Assembly (NCBI RefSeq): GCF_018613695.1
Contig: NZ_JAGGPR010000009.1
Coordinates: 62,001-126,000 of the forward strand
Source: Arthrobacter sp. ISL-95
Lineage (GTDB): Bacteria; Actinomycetota; Actinomycetes; Actinomycetales; Micrococcaceae
Direction: 5' to 3'
DNA length: 64,000 nucleotides
Shown in pieces: positions 1-9,733 of this stretch (positions within the stretch are counted from its first letter, which is position 1; each line of letters opens with the position of its first letter). Made by a program: the position numbers and the translations under genes. The notes below the pieces were generated by a model, which worked only from the letters and a program-made list of their open reading frames with translations, was not told where the DNA came from and did not search any database.

Positions 1-442
1 CTGCGAAGCAGAACATCCGGAGTCACTTGATCTTGGCCATGACTGCCACTCCTAACCACCACGAGGGACCAAAAGCCCGAATGTCCGGGAGTCTTCTGCC
101 GCGCCGTGGACCATGGCATCCATCGCACCCGAGAGCGCGCATCGCTGTCAGGAGCCTGATTTGCTCGAGTAGGCGATTGACCGTGTCCGAAGCGCGCACT
201 TCACCAACCGCAACTTCAGGTATTCACATCCACGCTTACCCTCGAGCAGTCGGCTTACAGTTGCAGCCGCCTCCTGGGCATCCTCTACCCACCTTCAGCA
301 TCGGACGATTGTCGAGGCCCCTTGAAGAACAGCAGCACCAGTATTTCGCTACTGGTGCGGGTCCATGTAGGTTGCGCGGCGCCGTAAGGCGCTAAGCAGA
401 AGGTTCGTACCGGGAGAAGCCAGTGAGGGTCCACACGCACCT

Positions 443-458
443 TGTTTCACGTGAAACA
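443..458. promoter_or_regulatory. parS site 1, perfect palindrome
   Basis: TGTTTCACGTGAAACA, a perfect match to the bacterial chromosomal parS consensus bound by ParB. Confidence 0.95.
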
Positions 459-988
459 CGTGCCGGACGCCCGGCGGTGTGGTTTTGCAGTAGGTCGAGA
501 CTCGGAGACGGCTGTTCTTCGAACCACTTGGACCCTTTTGTGCACCAGATGACCTTTTAAACTCGATGACTCTGTCATATCGCCAAAGGGTCGGCGATCC
601 ACGAAGCACTGGCGCTCAAAGAGTCGGTCGATGCCGACGCCTGAGCTCAACTGCAGACGCATGTAATCCCCGGGCCAGTAGCTTCCGCCTCATAGCAAGC
701 CCCGCTTCGCGCCCGATCCACCTCTGTCAACCACTTGGTCGATGCACAGTGGAGCGATCTATGTCCCCAGTTCAGGACGGACCCTAGTCAATACCTCGTG
801 CGGATCTCAGTTGGGGCAGCAGTACGTCCAGCAACTCCACGTGCCCACAGGCGCTGGAAGCTGCGCATCTCGATCCCGCGCGTCCATACCTGCTGGACTC
901 CAGATCCCTCCACGCTCAAGGTCCCTAGTTCAGCCCGCAAACACGTCGAGGGGGCTTCCGAGGTCAGAGAGACCGGGGTCGTGGCCTG

Positions 989-1052
989 CATGTCCGCGTC
1001 TATCACCATCTGTGGCCCAGGCCTGCCATGTCCCCGTCTATCACCATCTGTG
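989..1052. repeat. Direct repeat, two 26-bp copies with 38-bp period
   Basis: Two copies (989-1014 and 1027-1052) differ at one position; each contains the core TCTATCACCATCTGTG. An inverted GTGATAG follows near 1124-1130. No function is recognised. It lies about 95 bp left of parS site 2. Confidence 0.7.
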
Positions 1053-1144
1053 ATCGTACCTATTGCCGCCGTCGGAGAGACCACCGGCGTGGAGGGCACG
1101 ATTTCGGTTCCAGACCTACCGTAGTGATAGACCGTGAACAGTGC

Positions 1145-1160
1145 TGTTTCACGTGAAACC
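1145..1160. promoter_or_regulatory. parS site 2
   Basis: TGTTTCACGTGAAACC: 15 of 16 bases match parS, and the 14-base core GTTTCACGTGAAAC is intact. Confidence 0.93.
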
Positions 1161-1427
1161 CGGAACGCCTCTAGCGCGCTGTGAAGCCACCGGTGCTGCT
1201 GGCGCGCCAGAGGGACCACGAGTGCCCCCGGATCCACCTAGCCTCCGCTACCACAGCCCTTCAGTAAGCCCACGGCCACTGCAGCACTCCAGCCAGCCCA
1301 GGTCTACTGCGGCACTTCAGTGAAAGCACGGTTGATCCTGCGGCTACTTGGAACTCTTGCTGCCTGCAGTTCGAAAGGGCCAGGACAGTTCCGACTGTTC
1401 GCGTTAACTCAAGGAAGAGGGTGGCTA

Positions 1428-1443
1428 TGTTCCACGTGAAACA
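1428..1443. promoter_or_regulatory. parS site 3 (degenerate half-site)
   Basis: TGTTCCACGTGAAACA: one mismatch inside the left half-site, so probably a weaker ParB site than the others. Confidence 0.8.
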
Positions 1444-1954
1444 TTGCTACAAACTCCCTTCGTCACCAATCTCGCTTTCCTTTGTGGCTTTCCCAGTAGT
1501 TGAACGAGGGGACCGAGCCAGGCGCTGACGATGTTAGATCCAGCGCGAGGCAGCGGAGGCGGCCCCGCTCGGTCGTGTTCAGGTTCACTAGGGAAGTAGC
1601 AGCGCCCACCCAGCTGTGTCCTATGCGGGCCACAAGACACCTGTAGCTGTCTAAAGCTATGCGAGAACCCTGTGGCACTCGCCGCTCGCGCTCCTTGCTC
1701 GGCCTGATACATCGGATGAATCATCAACACAGCCCGATCTCCTTCGATTGAAAGTCATCTACTGCCGCCACCGGGTCAGAGCTAAAGATTGACTTGGCAT
1801 GGCGTTCCTCAGACAACGATCCACCCTCGTGTGCGATGTTGAGGCATAGTCGGCTTAGGCTAACCAAACTGACGATAGAGCAGGGTCATCAAGGTTCAAA
1901 CGGAAGCCAGAGCCGGCACCACTCCGGCGCGCGTGTCGACAATGGTGGACCTTC

Positions 1955-2354
1955 TTATCCACCCTTTTATACACAGGGTTATCCACAGGTTTATCCACTG
2001 CTCATGACCTTGCCCACATGCGATCCCCAGGAGGCCCTCAAGCCCGGAAATTCGACGAGCTGGAACACGACGAAGCGGGCACGAGACAGTTATGTAAGGG
2101 AGGCGTGCCACTCAGCCAAGTCGGGCCTCAAAAATCCTGAAATCAATGCAAATACGGCTACCGGGCAGCTTTGAGGTCACTAGACTGCTAAGACACTTCG
2201 CTCACTGAAGCACTTCGCATCCTTCCCCATCCACAAGCCAAATATCCACTTGCCTGGGTCTTTCAAAGGTGATGTGCCGGTGGCGTGACCACGCCGTGTA
2301 TTCACATAGTTATCCCCAAAGTTATCCACAGTGATATCCACCGGTTTATCCACT
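1955..2354. promoter_or_regulatory. DnaA-box cluster A
   Basis: Two perfect TTATCCACA boxes (1979-1987, 2322-2330) and several one-mismatch boxes all lie on the plus strand: TTATCCACC 1955-1963, TTATACACA 1967-1975, TTATCCACT 1991-1999, TTATCCCCA 2310-2318 and TTATCCACT 2346-2354. They form two subclusters about 310 bp apart. parS site 4 starts 67 bp to the right. The cluster is about 9 kb from dnaA and outside the usual oriC intergenic regions. DnaA binding is inferred from the consensus. Confidence 0.8.
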
Positions 2355-2420
2355 ATCTGCGATGGCGTTTTTCAAAAGCTGACCAATCCTCACCGCGGGG
2401 CATTGCGGTCAGCACTGCTC

Positions 2421-2436
2421 TGTTTCACGTGAAACA
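2421..2436. promoter_or_regulatory. parS site 4, perfect palindrome
   Basis: TGTTTCACGTGAAACA, a perfect parS immediately right of DnaA-box cluster A. Confidence 0.95.
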
Positions 2437-3708
2437 GAATGCAGTCATACATGCACTCCGCGCGGGCTTCCAGCCTGGCGCCGCGTGCAGGCATCTGCTT
2501 AAGCTTCCGCCTCTGCCTCGCTCACTAAGGGATGAACAACAACTAACCCGGCGCAGTACCCTAGGCGCGGCACCCATCAGACCAATCGTGAGCCACATCT
2601 CTGTGAGCAGACGTGGCGTCTCAAAGTACCGGGCACGACTCAGCCGCTTTCTTTGCACACAGGACCAATCCTCGACCGGCCCTAGGTAAGGATTCGGGTC
2701 TATCCGCGACGAGTTAGTCTGTGGACACACTTACGCGAGTGGATCGTCCTGCTCCTAGTGCTGGCCCCAATAGAGACTACTGAAGTCCCTTTTGCCAGCT
2801 CGCCTTCTGGGCCGGAGATGACATGGAACGTGAATATTTGGAGGTGTTCGCAGTCCTAGCGCACAATACGCTCAATCACCGGGCGACGATGTTCGACCTG
2901 GACCAGAACGCACACTGCCATCCCCAGAGACTTAGGGCCCGTTCAACCCGGCACCTTGATGTGCTCCAGGTTCGAGCCCACAACCCCAAGGCGGCAGGAA
3001 CGGCGGACCCCTCACCAAGTGGTGGCAGCGCGCCGCCCTCACAATCGAAGGGTAAGCCTGGGTATATGTCAGCCGGTGACCTCAATGCTGGACTTGTGGT
3101 GGGCAGTAGGTAGAGGGGCACGCACTCTACGCTTGATGGCCTACGGTACAGAGCGCACTCGTGGTGAACGTCGAGATGCAGTCACTGGTGCTCACGGGGG
3201 AGCGGTACTGTCCCAAGCACGCCTCGGCCGTGTAATCTCCGCGACCCTTCCCATGGGATGTTCGAGGTCACCGACTGCCCGTCCCGGCCAGTGCCGCGCA
3301 GTGGGTTCACTACAAGAGCGCACCTGTCTGTAAGTCCACAGGCAAAGCTGATTGCTTCCGTGAAAAGGGGATCCGCTACGGCAAAAGTTCAGGGACTTGA
3401 TGGGCTCCCTAGTTCGGACGCGAGCGATACGACACGGACACCGTGGGCTTTGGCCGCAGGAGCACCCCGTAGACAAAGGCTGGGAACCGTTGCTCGTCTC
3501 TCTGTGGGACCGAGCAAAGAAGAAGCAGTGAGGGCCATTGATGCAGCAGCGGCTTTACCGCTTCTCAGCGTAACAAGTCCGAGCAATCCGATACGAGCAC
3601 CACATCCTGTGCAAGGCACGGTTGACGTCAACGCGTCATCCTCTTCGTCATCTCTTCCACGGACGCCAACCTAGACCGAAAAGGGCGGCGCGAGGCCGGC
3701 TGACCCGG

Positions 3709-3724
3709 TGTTTCACGTGAAACG
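3709..3724. promoter_or_regulatory. parS site 5
   Basis: TGTTTCACGTGAAACG: 15 of 16 parS bases with an intact core. Confidence 0.93.
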
Positions 3725-3873
3725 GCCACCTCAATGGGCATCAGCAGTATCAGGTGGGATGGGCGGCATCTGGCAGCCACCATAGCCCAGGTCGTTGAGG
3801 GATGCGGTTTAGCGTGACGCACACTACAAATTGCTGGGCAAATGTTCCTTACGCGGCAAGTGCCCCATGTTCA

Positions 3874-3889
3874 TGTTTCACGTGAAACA
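3874..3889. promoter_or_regulatory. parS site 6, perfect palindrome
   Basis: TGTTTCACGTGAAACA. It is 165 bp from site 5, the closest pair in the array. Confidence 0.95.
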
Positions 3890-4054
3890 GCCGAGATGCG
3901 GTAGGGTCCAAGAGCGCTCGGCGGGTTCAGATAACGCAGATACCCAGCACTTGCGGCACCATCCGCGCTTGCTGCGGCATCCGGAAACCTATGCCCCACC
4001 TTCCGTCGCCCAACGGCTACACAGCCGCCCCGGCATCGGCATTTCCATGCAGGG

Positions 4055-4220
4055 GACGGCGTTCGCATCCGCGGGGAGCGCCCTGCGGCCGTATGGGAGC
4101 CAATCCACGGCTGCGGGGCAATCCTTGCGATCGAGTGGACGCCGTTCGCATCCGCGGGGAGCGCCCCTGCCGCCGTATAGGAGCCAATTCAAGGCTGCGG
4201 GGCGGTCACTGCGATTGAGC
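4055..4220. repeat. 83-bp tandem duplication
   Basis: Two imperfect copies start at about 4055 and 4138, each containing GTTCGCATCCGCGGGGAGCG followed by a similar downstream segment ending near GCGATCGAGTG or GCGATTGAGCG. A degenerate third start follows as a hairpin at 4219-4236 (GCGGGCGA, loop CA, TCGCCCGC). The unit length of 83 is not a multiple of three and no gene spans it. Confidence 0.75.
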
Positions 4221-4453
4221 GGGCGACATCGCCCGCGGGGGGTAGTCCAAAGCCTGGCACGATCGAGGGATCAATGTAGTTCCCACTGCCCATTCCCACT
4301 AGACACGTAACGAAAAGTACGCCCGACTCCCGACTCCCTCTTGCTCTTACTTCAAGCATCGTTCCGCCAGCCTCTTAGGGACGAACTACAGGGGCATTGT
4401 CCCCGGGCCACATCAAACCAACTGCTACCGGGTAAAACACGAGCGCGACGACA

Positions 4454-4469
4454 TGTTTCACGTGAAACC
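4454..4469. promoter_or_regulatory. parS site 7
   Basis: TGTTTCACGTGAAACC: 15 of 16 parS bases with an intact core. Confidence 0.93.
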
Positions 4470-4935
4470 GAGATCACCGAGATCGTATGCACGCGTTTCC
4501 CTGTTCAGCCGTTTTAGCCGGGATTCCCGATGACTCTATAGTTTGTGGCAATCAAGCACCACAACGCTTCCCCGTGACGGCTACAACCTGCCCATCCAGT
4601 GCTCAGCTAGAACCTAAAAAACTGCGGAACGGGTGCATTGGGAGCCTAATCCTCCCGTTTATGGTCATGTGCCGGTTGGATGGTTGCTATCGCGTACGTG
4701 GGTCGCAATACTATTTGTTTGGCATTCGGCGACAGCAGTAATACCCAAGAAGCTGACAACTCGTGGATCGATATTAACGAACTGCAGACTTACTAGGGTC
4801 CACGCGTCCACGACTGCGCTGTTCTGCGTCAACATCTTGGGTCATCAGAATGCCCCAGGGACAGAGAAGGCCTCCCCGACGACCCTGAAGGCCCACCTGG
4901 GGCCGGTGACTGCCTAAAATCTGCAGGGAATAACC

Positions 4936-4951
4936 GGTTTCACGTGAAACA
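4936..4951. promoter_or_regulatory. parS site 8
   Basis: GGTTTCACGTGAAACA: 15 of 16 parS bases. It is the parS nearest the parB 3' end, just beyond the parB terminator. Confidence 0.93.
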
Positions 4952-5013
4952 AGCTAGCACGAACACAGACGTCAGCATGGAGGCGGGCATCCCAATCCAA
5001 AACCCGAGCCTCC

Positions 5014-5046
5014 ACAAAAAATAGGGCCCACACAGTATGTGAGCCC
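5014..5046 (-). terminator. Intrinsic terminator of the parA-parB transcript
   Basis: Read on the minus strand, GGGCTCACA, loop TACTG and TGTGGGCCC form a 9-bp stem (one G-T pair) followed by TATTTTTTG. It lies about 20 bp beyond the parB stop and closes transcription before the parS array. Confidence 0.85.
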
Positions 5047-5066
5047 CATTCAATCGACTGTTAGAT

Positions 5067-6314
5067 CTAGTCCTCGGCGCCTGGGCCAAGAACATCCATA
5101 ATCCGGTTGAGATCCTCAACGCTGGCAAACTCGATACTGACCCGACCCTTGCGAGCACCAAGAGTGATCTTTACATTTGTGTCTAAACGGTCCGACAACG
5201 ATGACGCAAGGTAATCCAGACGTTCATGCCGCGCATTCGGCTTAGGGATGCTGCTCTTGGCAGGAGCGGTGGGATCCTGGTAAAGAGCAACCGATTCTTC
5301 GGTGGCCCGGACAGACATACCCTCAGCCACTATCTTCTGCGCCATTCGTTCCATGGCTGCAGCGTCCGGGAGTGCAAGCAGAGCACGTGCATGCCCAGCC
5401 GACAAGACGCCGGCGGCTACACGGCGTTGAACCAGCGGCGGAAGTTTGAGCAGACGCAGGGTGTTGGACACCTGAGGACGGGAGCGACCAATACGGTCGG
5501 CCAACTGCTCATGCGTCGTGCCAAAGTCTTCCAGAAGTTGCTGGTAGGCCGCTGCCTCTTCCAAAGGGTTCAGCTGGCTACGGTGAAGGTTTTCGAGCAG
5601 AGCATCGCGGAGGAGGTCGTCATCCGTGGTATCCCGAACAATTGCAGGGATCGTATCCAGTCCAGCGGCTTGGACTGCACGCCACCGGCGCTCTCCCATG
5701 ACCAGCTCGTACGGCTCTCCACCCTTTTCGGTTGAAGTACGTACAACGATTGGCTGGAGGACACCGATCTCACGAACAGAGTGTACGAGCTCCGCCATGT
5801 CGTCTTCATCGAAGACTGAACGTGGCTGTTTGCGGTTCGGGTGGATGTCACCGACTGGGATCTCAGCAAACCTGGCCCCGGGAACTTCCACTAACTCCAC
5901 CTCAGGAGCGGATGGTCTGGCCGGAGCGGCAGGCGCGACAGACGCCGTCGACTCTTCTGCTTCGGTTGCTTTCTTGTTCGCGGCCGATCGTGAAGCGGGC
6001 GTTTTGGAGACAGTGTTTGAGGGTGCAGCAGATTTAGCAGTGGAGGACTTTGTCGCCGCGGCCTTGGTGGATGACTTGGCAACAGCGGCACCATCTGCTG
6101 CGGATGCAGCAGGCGACTCTTCAGCCGCCGGCTTTGAATCAGCAGCGCTGGATTCATCGAGTAGCGTCTCCACAGTCGTCGATGCTGTCTTCCTCGCCTC
6201 TGGAAAGAACAGATCCACAGGACGGGACGGTGCAGCACCATTTCCCTGGGCCGAAGCCGAGCTAGGAATGAGAGCCCCAAGACCCCTGCCGAGGCCCCTT
6301 CGCTTTTCGCTCAT
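5067..6314 (-). CDS. parB: Chromosome partitioning protein ParB
   Basis: CTP-dependent DNA clamp that loads at parS, spreads and organises the origin region for segregation with ParA. Visible parts are the N-terminal ParA-contacting motif [12 protein letters not shown] (residues 6-17); the ParB/Srx nucleotide domain from about 147, with MGERRWRAV at 206-214 and [10 protein letters not shown] at 241-250; a helix-turn-helix with [19 protein letters not shown] at about 266-284; and a C-terminal dimerisation region to 415. A low-complexity Ala/Ser/Thr/Lys linker (about 40-140) makes the protein longer than many ParBs of roughly 300-350 residues. It lies 67 bp downstream of parA on the same strand and is followed by an intrinsic terminator and the parS array. 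Confidence 0.97.
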   Translation of the reverse strand: MSEKRRGLGRGLGALIPSSASAQGNGAAPSRPVDLFFPEARKTASTTVETLLDESSAADSKPAAEESPAASAADGAAVAKSSTKAAATKSSTAKSAAPSNTVSKTPASRSAANKKATEAEESTASVAPAAPARPSAPEVELVEVPGARFAEIPVGDIHPNRKQPRSVFDEDDMAELVHSVREIGVLQPIVVRTSTEKGGEPYELVMGERRWRAVQAAGLDTIPAIVRDTTDDDLLRDALLENLHRSQLNPLEEAAAYQQLLEDFGTTHEQLADRIGRSRPQVSNTLRLLKLPPLVQRRVAAGVLSAGHARALLALPDAAAMERMAQKIVAEGMSVRATEESVALYQDPTAPAKSSIPKPNARHERLDYLASSLSDRLDTNVKITLGARKGRVSIEFASVEDLNRIMDVLGPGAED

Positions 6315-6381
6315 TGATTCATCCCTCCGATGGAATAGCCGAGCACGGATCGGCCCAAGCTGTTGCAGTGTTTCAAGAATT

Positions 6382-7437
6382 CTAGCGTTCAGCTATTTCG
6401 GCTGCGGCTTCCATGTAGGAAAGCGCGCCGCTCGATGACGGATCGTATGTCATGACTGTCTGCTGGTAGCTGGGAGCTTCCGAGATGCGCACCGAGCGGG
6501 GAACTACAGCCCCTAGAACCTGATCCGGGAAGTGTTGACGGACCTCAGAGGCAACCTGTGCGGCCAAGTTGGTGCGGCCGTCGTACATGGTCAAGAGGAT
6601 GGTCGAAACCTCCAGATCAGCATTGAGGTGCTTCTGGATCATCTCAATATTCTTCAGGAGTTGGCTCAGACCCTCCAGTGCGTAGTACTCGCACTGGATA
6701 GGAATAAGTACTTCGCTGGCGGCGCAGAACGCGTTGACCGTCAGCAGCCCAAGGCTTGGCGGGCAGTCGATGAAGATGTAGTCCAGGCGATCCTCGCCGT
6801 CGTTCGCGCGCTCCTTGGCATAAACGTCAATGGCACGGCGGAGGCGCTGCTCGCGGGCAACGAGGGAAACGAGCTCAATCTCGGCTCCCGCCAGGTGAAT
6901 GGTGGCGGGTGCGCAGATGAGATTGGGAATGTCGGGGCACGGAGCCACGACTTCTTTGAGGGGAAGATCGTTGATCAGAACGTCGTAAATACTGTCTACG
7001 TCTGCGTGGTGTTCGATACCCAAAGCAGTGGACGCATTGCCTTGGGGGTCAATGTCTATCACCAAGACGTTGAGGCCGGCCGATGCCAAAGCCGCAGCAA
7101 TGTTCACCGTCGTGGTGGTCTTGCCGACACCGCCCTTTTGATTGGAGACAGTGAAGATCCGGGTTTTCTCGGGCTTGGGCAGTTCCCTGCCGATCAACCG
7201 TTCGCGCCTGCGGGTCTCGTTAGCAAGTTGACGGGCGATGGGGCTGGAATCATCGATGGAATCCATGACGTTGCGCACTCCATCTGAGACGGTTTCACGT
7301 GAAACGGCAGCATTATCAACCGAATCAGTACGCACGATCGCAGACTGAAGAGATGCGGAGGGTGTAGCCATGGCCCGCGCGGACCCCAAAGACATAAACG
7401 GGGGGATTCGCTGCGTGGAGGTTTCACTACTGCCCAC
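6382..7437 (-). CDS. parA: Chromosome partitioning ATPase ParA
   Basis: Walker-type ATPase that binds DNA non-specifically and moves ParB-parS complexes. The deviant Walker A motif [10 protein letters not shown] is at residues 101-110 (GTG start at 7437), followed by [11 protein letters not shown] and the [10 protein letters not shown] motif. The core is a standard ParA of about 260 residues, preceded by an extension of about 90 residues whose start is uncertain. ATG codons at 7395 and 7371 are alternatives, and no start has a strong Shine-Dalgarno. Residues 44-50 are encoded by a parS site. It lies 88 bp downstream of rsmG and upstream of parB, probably as one transcript. Confidence 0.95.
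   Translation of the reverse strand: MGSSETSTQRIPPFMSLGSARAMATPSASLQSAIVRTDSVDNAAVSRETVSDGVRNVMDSIDDSSPIARQLANETRRRERLIGRELPKPEKTRIFTVSNQKGGVGKTTTTVNIAAALASAGLNVLVIDIDPQGNASTALGIEHHADVDSIYDVLINDLPLKEVVAPCPDIPNLICAPATIHLAGAEIELVSLVAREQRLRRAIDVYAKERANDGEDRLDYIFIDCPPSLGLLTVNAFCAASEVLIPIQCEYYALEGLSQLLKNIEMIQKHLNADLEVSTILLTMYDGRTNLAAQVASEVRQHFPDQVLGAVVPRSVRISEAPSYQQTVMTYDPSSSGALSYMEAAAEIAER
7291..7306. promoter_or_regulatory. parS site 9, inside parA
   Basis: GGTTTCACGTGAAACG: 14 of 16 bases with an intact 14-base core, embedded in parA and translated in the reverse frame as part of AVSRETV in the N-terminal extension. Confidence 0.9.
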
Positions 7438-7525
7438 TGGTCACACTCTCACTCTCATTTGGCGCTTTGCTGCCGTTCTCTAGCCTAACCGCTCAGCCGC
7501 CGACACGCGGGAAACCGAGCGGGAC

Positions 7526-8176
7526 CTACGCCGTCTTTCCGGGCTTGTTGACGATAATCCTCACCACTGTGGTGGGTTCCTCCAAAAGCTCCTGTCCGCA
7601 AACCACAACTGACGTGTCCACGCCACCGAGTTTGCGGATGACCTTCTTGGACTTCTCGATCTCTTCGGCGGCGCTGCGTCCCTTGATGGCTACTACTTCG
7701 CCGTGGCCGTTCAGAAGTGGGATGGTGAGGCCAGCCAGATTGGAGAGTGCAGAAACTGCCCGTGCGGTCACAACATCCGCGTCCACCATTCCAACTGCGA
7801 GCTCAGCCCGCGTCCTCATGACGGTGACGTTATCCAAGCCAAGGTCATCCACCACCTCCTGGAGCCAGATGACTCGCCGTTCCAACGGTTCGATCAAGGT
7901 CAGTTCGAGGTCTGGGCGGGCAATTGCCAGGCAAAGGCCAGGAAGGCCAGCACCGGATCCGACGTCGGCAACATGGCTGTCCATGGCGATGGCGGACTCA
8001 ATGACTGCACAGTTCAGGACGTGGCGGCTCCACAGACGTGGAATCTCGCGCGGCCCTATGAGCCCGCGCTCCGTACCCGAGGTAGCCAGGTGCTCCACAT
8101 AGCGCTTGGCAAGATCCAAGCGCTCCCCAAAAATCTTCTCTGCCGCTTCCAGTTCAGCTGCGGTGATTTCAACCAT
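7526..8176 (-). CDS. rsmG: 16S rRNA (guanine527-N7)-methyltransferase RsmG
   Basis: SAM-dependent methyltransferase that modifies G527 of 16S rRNA (formerly GidB). The N-terminal LWSRHVLN (49-56) and SAM-binding DVGSGAGLPG (71-80) are characteristic, and 216 residues is the normal length. It starts at ATG 8176, 6 bp beyond the jag stop, in the conserved rpmH-to-parB gene string. Loss of this enzyme gives low-level streptomycin resistance in several bacteria (family knowledge). No anomaly seen. Confidence 0.95.
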   Translation of the reverse strand: MVEITAAELEAAEKIFGERLDLAKRYVEHLATSGTERGLIGPREIPRLWSRHVLNCAVIESAIAMDSHVADVGSGAGLPGLCLAIARPDLELTLIEPLERRVIWLQEVVDDLGLDNVTVMRTRAELAVGMVDADVVTARAVSALSNLAGLTIPLLNGHGEVVAIKGRSAAEEIEKSKKVIRKLGGVDTSVVVCGQELLEEPTTVVRIIVNKPGKTA

Positions 8177-8182
8177 GAGCTG

Positions 8183-8734
8183 CTAGTCGGCCGAGACGAC
8201 GATGTGGCGGCCTGCGCCTTCGCCTTCGGACTCTGAGACGTATCCAAGGTCAGCCACGGCGTCATGGACAATCTTGCGCTCGTAAGCACTCATCGGTTCC
8301 AAAGCTACTGTTCCGCCATCAGCCTTGACCTTGGCGGCAGCATCCTCAGCGATCTTCTGAAGAACGCCGGCGCGCTCCTTACGGTATCCGTTGATGTCCA
8401 GGACCAGGCGTGAACGGCTTTCCGTGGCGGACAAAACCGAGAGGCGGGCCAGTTCCTGCAATGCCTCCAGGACCTCTCCATCGCGCCCTACGAGGCTGTC
8501 CAACGCTGCAGACTCTTCATCAGCACCGATGGAGATGTACGTGCGTCCGTTGCGGACCTCAATGTCGATGTCACCGTCAATGTCGGCAATATCAAGGAGT
8601 TCTTCAAGGTAGTCGGCGGCGATGTCGCCTTCTTCTTCCAAGCGGCTGGCCGTCTTGGACTGCGTCTCTTCCTGCGAATCTTCCTGGTCTTCAGTCACAG
8701 GGGTGATAACTTCTTCAGTGCTCTCGGCAGACAT
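8183..8734 (-). CDS. jag: Jag/KhpB-like KH-R3H RNA-binding protein
   Basis: RNA-binding protein of the SpoIIIJ-associated (Jag) family. Residues 1-50 are acidic and probably disordered. A KH-like domain follows with VGRDGEVLEAL at 82-92, then an R3H domain with SAYERKIVHDAV at 149-160. The length, 183 residues, fits the actinobacterial form, which lacks the separate N-terminal Jag domain of Firmicutes. Its ATG overlaps the yidC stop (TAATG), so translation is probably coupled to the membrane insertase. In other bacteria the family works with KhpA on small RNAs and cell-division control. Confidence 0.92.
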   Translation of the reverse strand: MSAESTEEVITPVTEDQEDSQEETQSKTASRLEEEGDIAADYLEELLDIADIDGDIDIEVRNGRTYISIGADEESAALDSLVGRDGEVLEALQELARLSVLSATESRSRLVLDINGYRKERAGVLQKIAEDAAAKVKADGGTVALEPMSAYERKIVHDAVADLGYVSESEGEGAGRHIVVSAD

Positions 8735-9717
8735 TACTTCTTCTTCCTGTTCTTACGTTGTGGCTGGACGCGCTGGGCCCTGATTTCGGCGGCTGCCGCA
8801 GCAGCAGCTTCGGCTTCAGCGGCAGCGTCCGCAGCGGCATTCTTCTTTCCACCCAGCAGCGGCGGCAGGCCCTTGGCGGCACGACGCTCTTCAAGCGCCT
8901 TGGCTGCAGGGGACCCCGGTGTGGGCATGCGGCGAATAACGAAGAACTGCTGGCCCATGGTCCAGAGGTTTGTGGTGGTCCAGTAAATGAGGACACCGAT
9001 GGGGAAGTTGATGCCACCGATACCGAACACGAGAGGCAGGATGTAGAGCATCATCTTCTGCTGGCGCATGAACGGGCTCGCCATCGCCTCTTCGGACATG
9101 TTCTTGGCCATGATCTGCTTCTGCGTGATGAACTGCGAGGCCGTCATGGCAAGGATCATGATGATGGAGAGGGTCCACACGGCGACTTCGGTGCCAGGGA
9201 CACCACCGTGAAGCAACGATGCCGACAGCGGCGCACCAAAGATGCTCGACTGATCGAACTCGACTACTTGCTCGTGGCTCAGTGCACCGATGCCTTCGCC
9301 AGCGTTCTTGGCAGTGGAGATACCCGACAACACCTGGAACAGCGCGAAGAAGAACGGCATCTGGATCAGCATCGGCAAACATGCCGAAAAGGGGTTGGTG
9401 CCGTGCTTCTTGTACAGCGCCATCTGTTCCTGCGCCATGGCTTGGCGGGAGAGCTGGTCAGTCTTGCCCTTGTACTTGGTCTGTAGTTTCTTCAGATCGG
9501 GCTGCAACAGCTGCATACCGCGCTGCGCCTTGATTTGTTTGACGAAAACAGGAATCAGGGCGGCACGGATCACCAACACGAGGCCAATGATTGACAGTGT
9601 CCACGTCCAGCCGTTGGCGGCGGGAAGGCCGATGAAGCTCAGTCCGTCGTGGAAGCCAACCATAATGATTGACACCAGCCACTTGAACGGAAACATGATC
9701 GTTCCAAAGAAGTCCAT
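8734..9717 (-). CDS. yidC: Membrane protein insertase YidC
   Basis: Oxa1/YidC/Alb3 insertase that places proteins in the cytoplasmic membrane, alone or with Sec. A first hydrophobic segment (about 10-30) is followed by the conserved segment LVIRAALIPVFVKQIK, with the groove arginine at position 51. A cytoplasmic coiled hairpin lies at about 65-105, then the remaining membrane segments, and a strongly basic tail ends in RKNRKKK. The length of 327 is typical of the Gram-positive form. The C-terminal linker is Ala/Glu-rich. Cotranscribed with yidD upstream and jag downstream. Confidence 0.96.
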   Translation of the reverse strand: MDFFGTIMFPFKWLVSIIMVGFHDGLSFIGLPAANGWTWTLSIIGLVLVIRAALIPVFVKQIKAQRGMQLLQPDLKKLQTKYKGKTDQLSRQAMAQEQMALYKKHGTNPFSACLPMLIQMPFFFALFQVLSGISTAKNAGEGIGALSHEQVVEFDQSSIFGAPLSASLLHGGVPGTEVAVWTLSIIMILAMTASQFITQKQIMAKNMSEEAMASPFMRQQKMMLYILPLVFGIGGINFPIGVLIYWTTTNLWTMGQQFFVIRRMPTPGSPAAKALEERRAAKGLPPLLGGKKNAAADAAAEAEAAAAAAAEIRAQRVQPQRKNRKKK

Positions 9718-9733
9718 ACGATATCCCTATTCG

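Larger units (their letters stand above)
1..5013. other. Gene-free parS-rich region (putative centromere)
   Basis: No convincing gene lies in this stretch. The open frames are short, overlap on both strands and resemble no family I recognise, and ribosome-binding sites are not consistently placed. Instead it holds eight copies of the ParB-binding palindrome parS, a cluster of DnaA boxes at about 1955-2354, an 83-bp tandem duplication at 4055-4220, a 38-bp-period direct repeat at 989-1052 and a short hairpin at 4219-4236. The parB terminator at 5014-5046 separates it from parB transcription. The left boundary lies outside the window, so the full length is unknown. Inference: a dedicated partition and origin-organising region. 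Confidence 0.75.

Noticed and set aside
27..4917. Many open frames of 60-160 codons on both strands in the gene-free region
   Set aside because: They overlap each other, have no family resemblance or consistent ribosome-binding sites, and several run through parS sites or repeats; treated as chance frames.
1..5013. CRISPR array or insertion sequence as an explanation of the gene-free region
   Set aside because: The repeated elements are isolated palindromes at irregular spacing, without spacers of constant length, transposase fragments or terminal inverted repeats.
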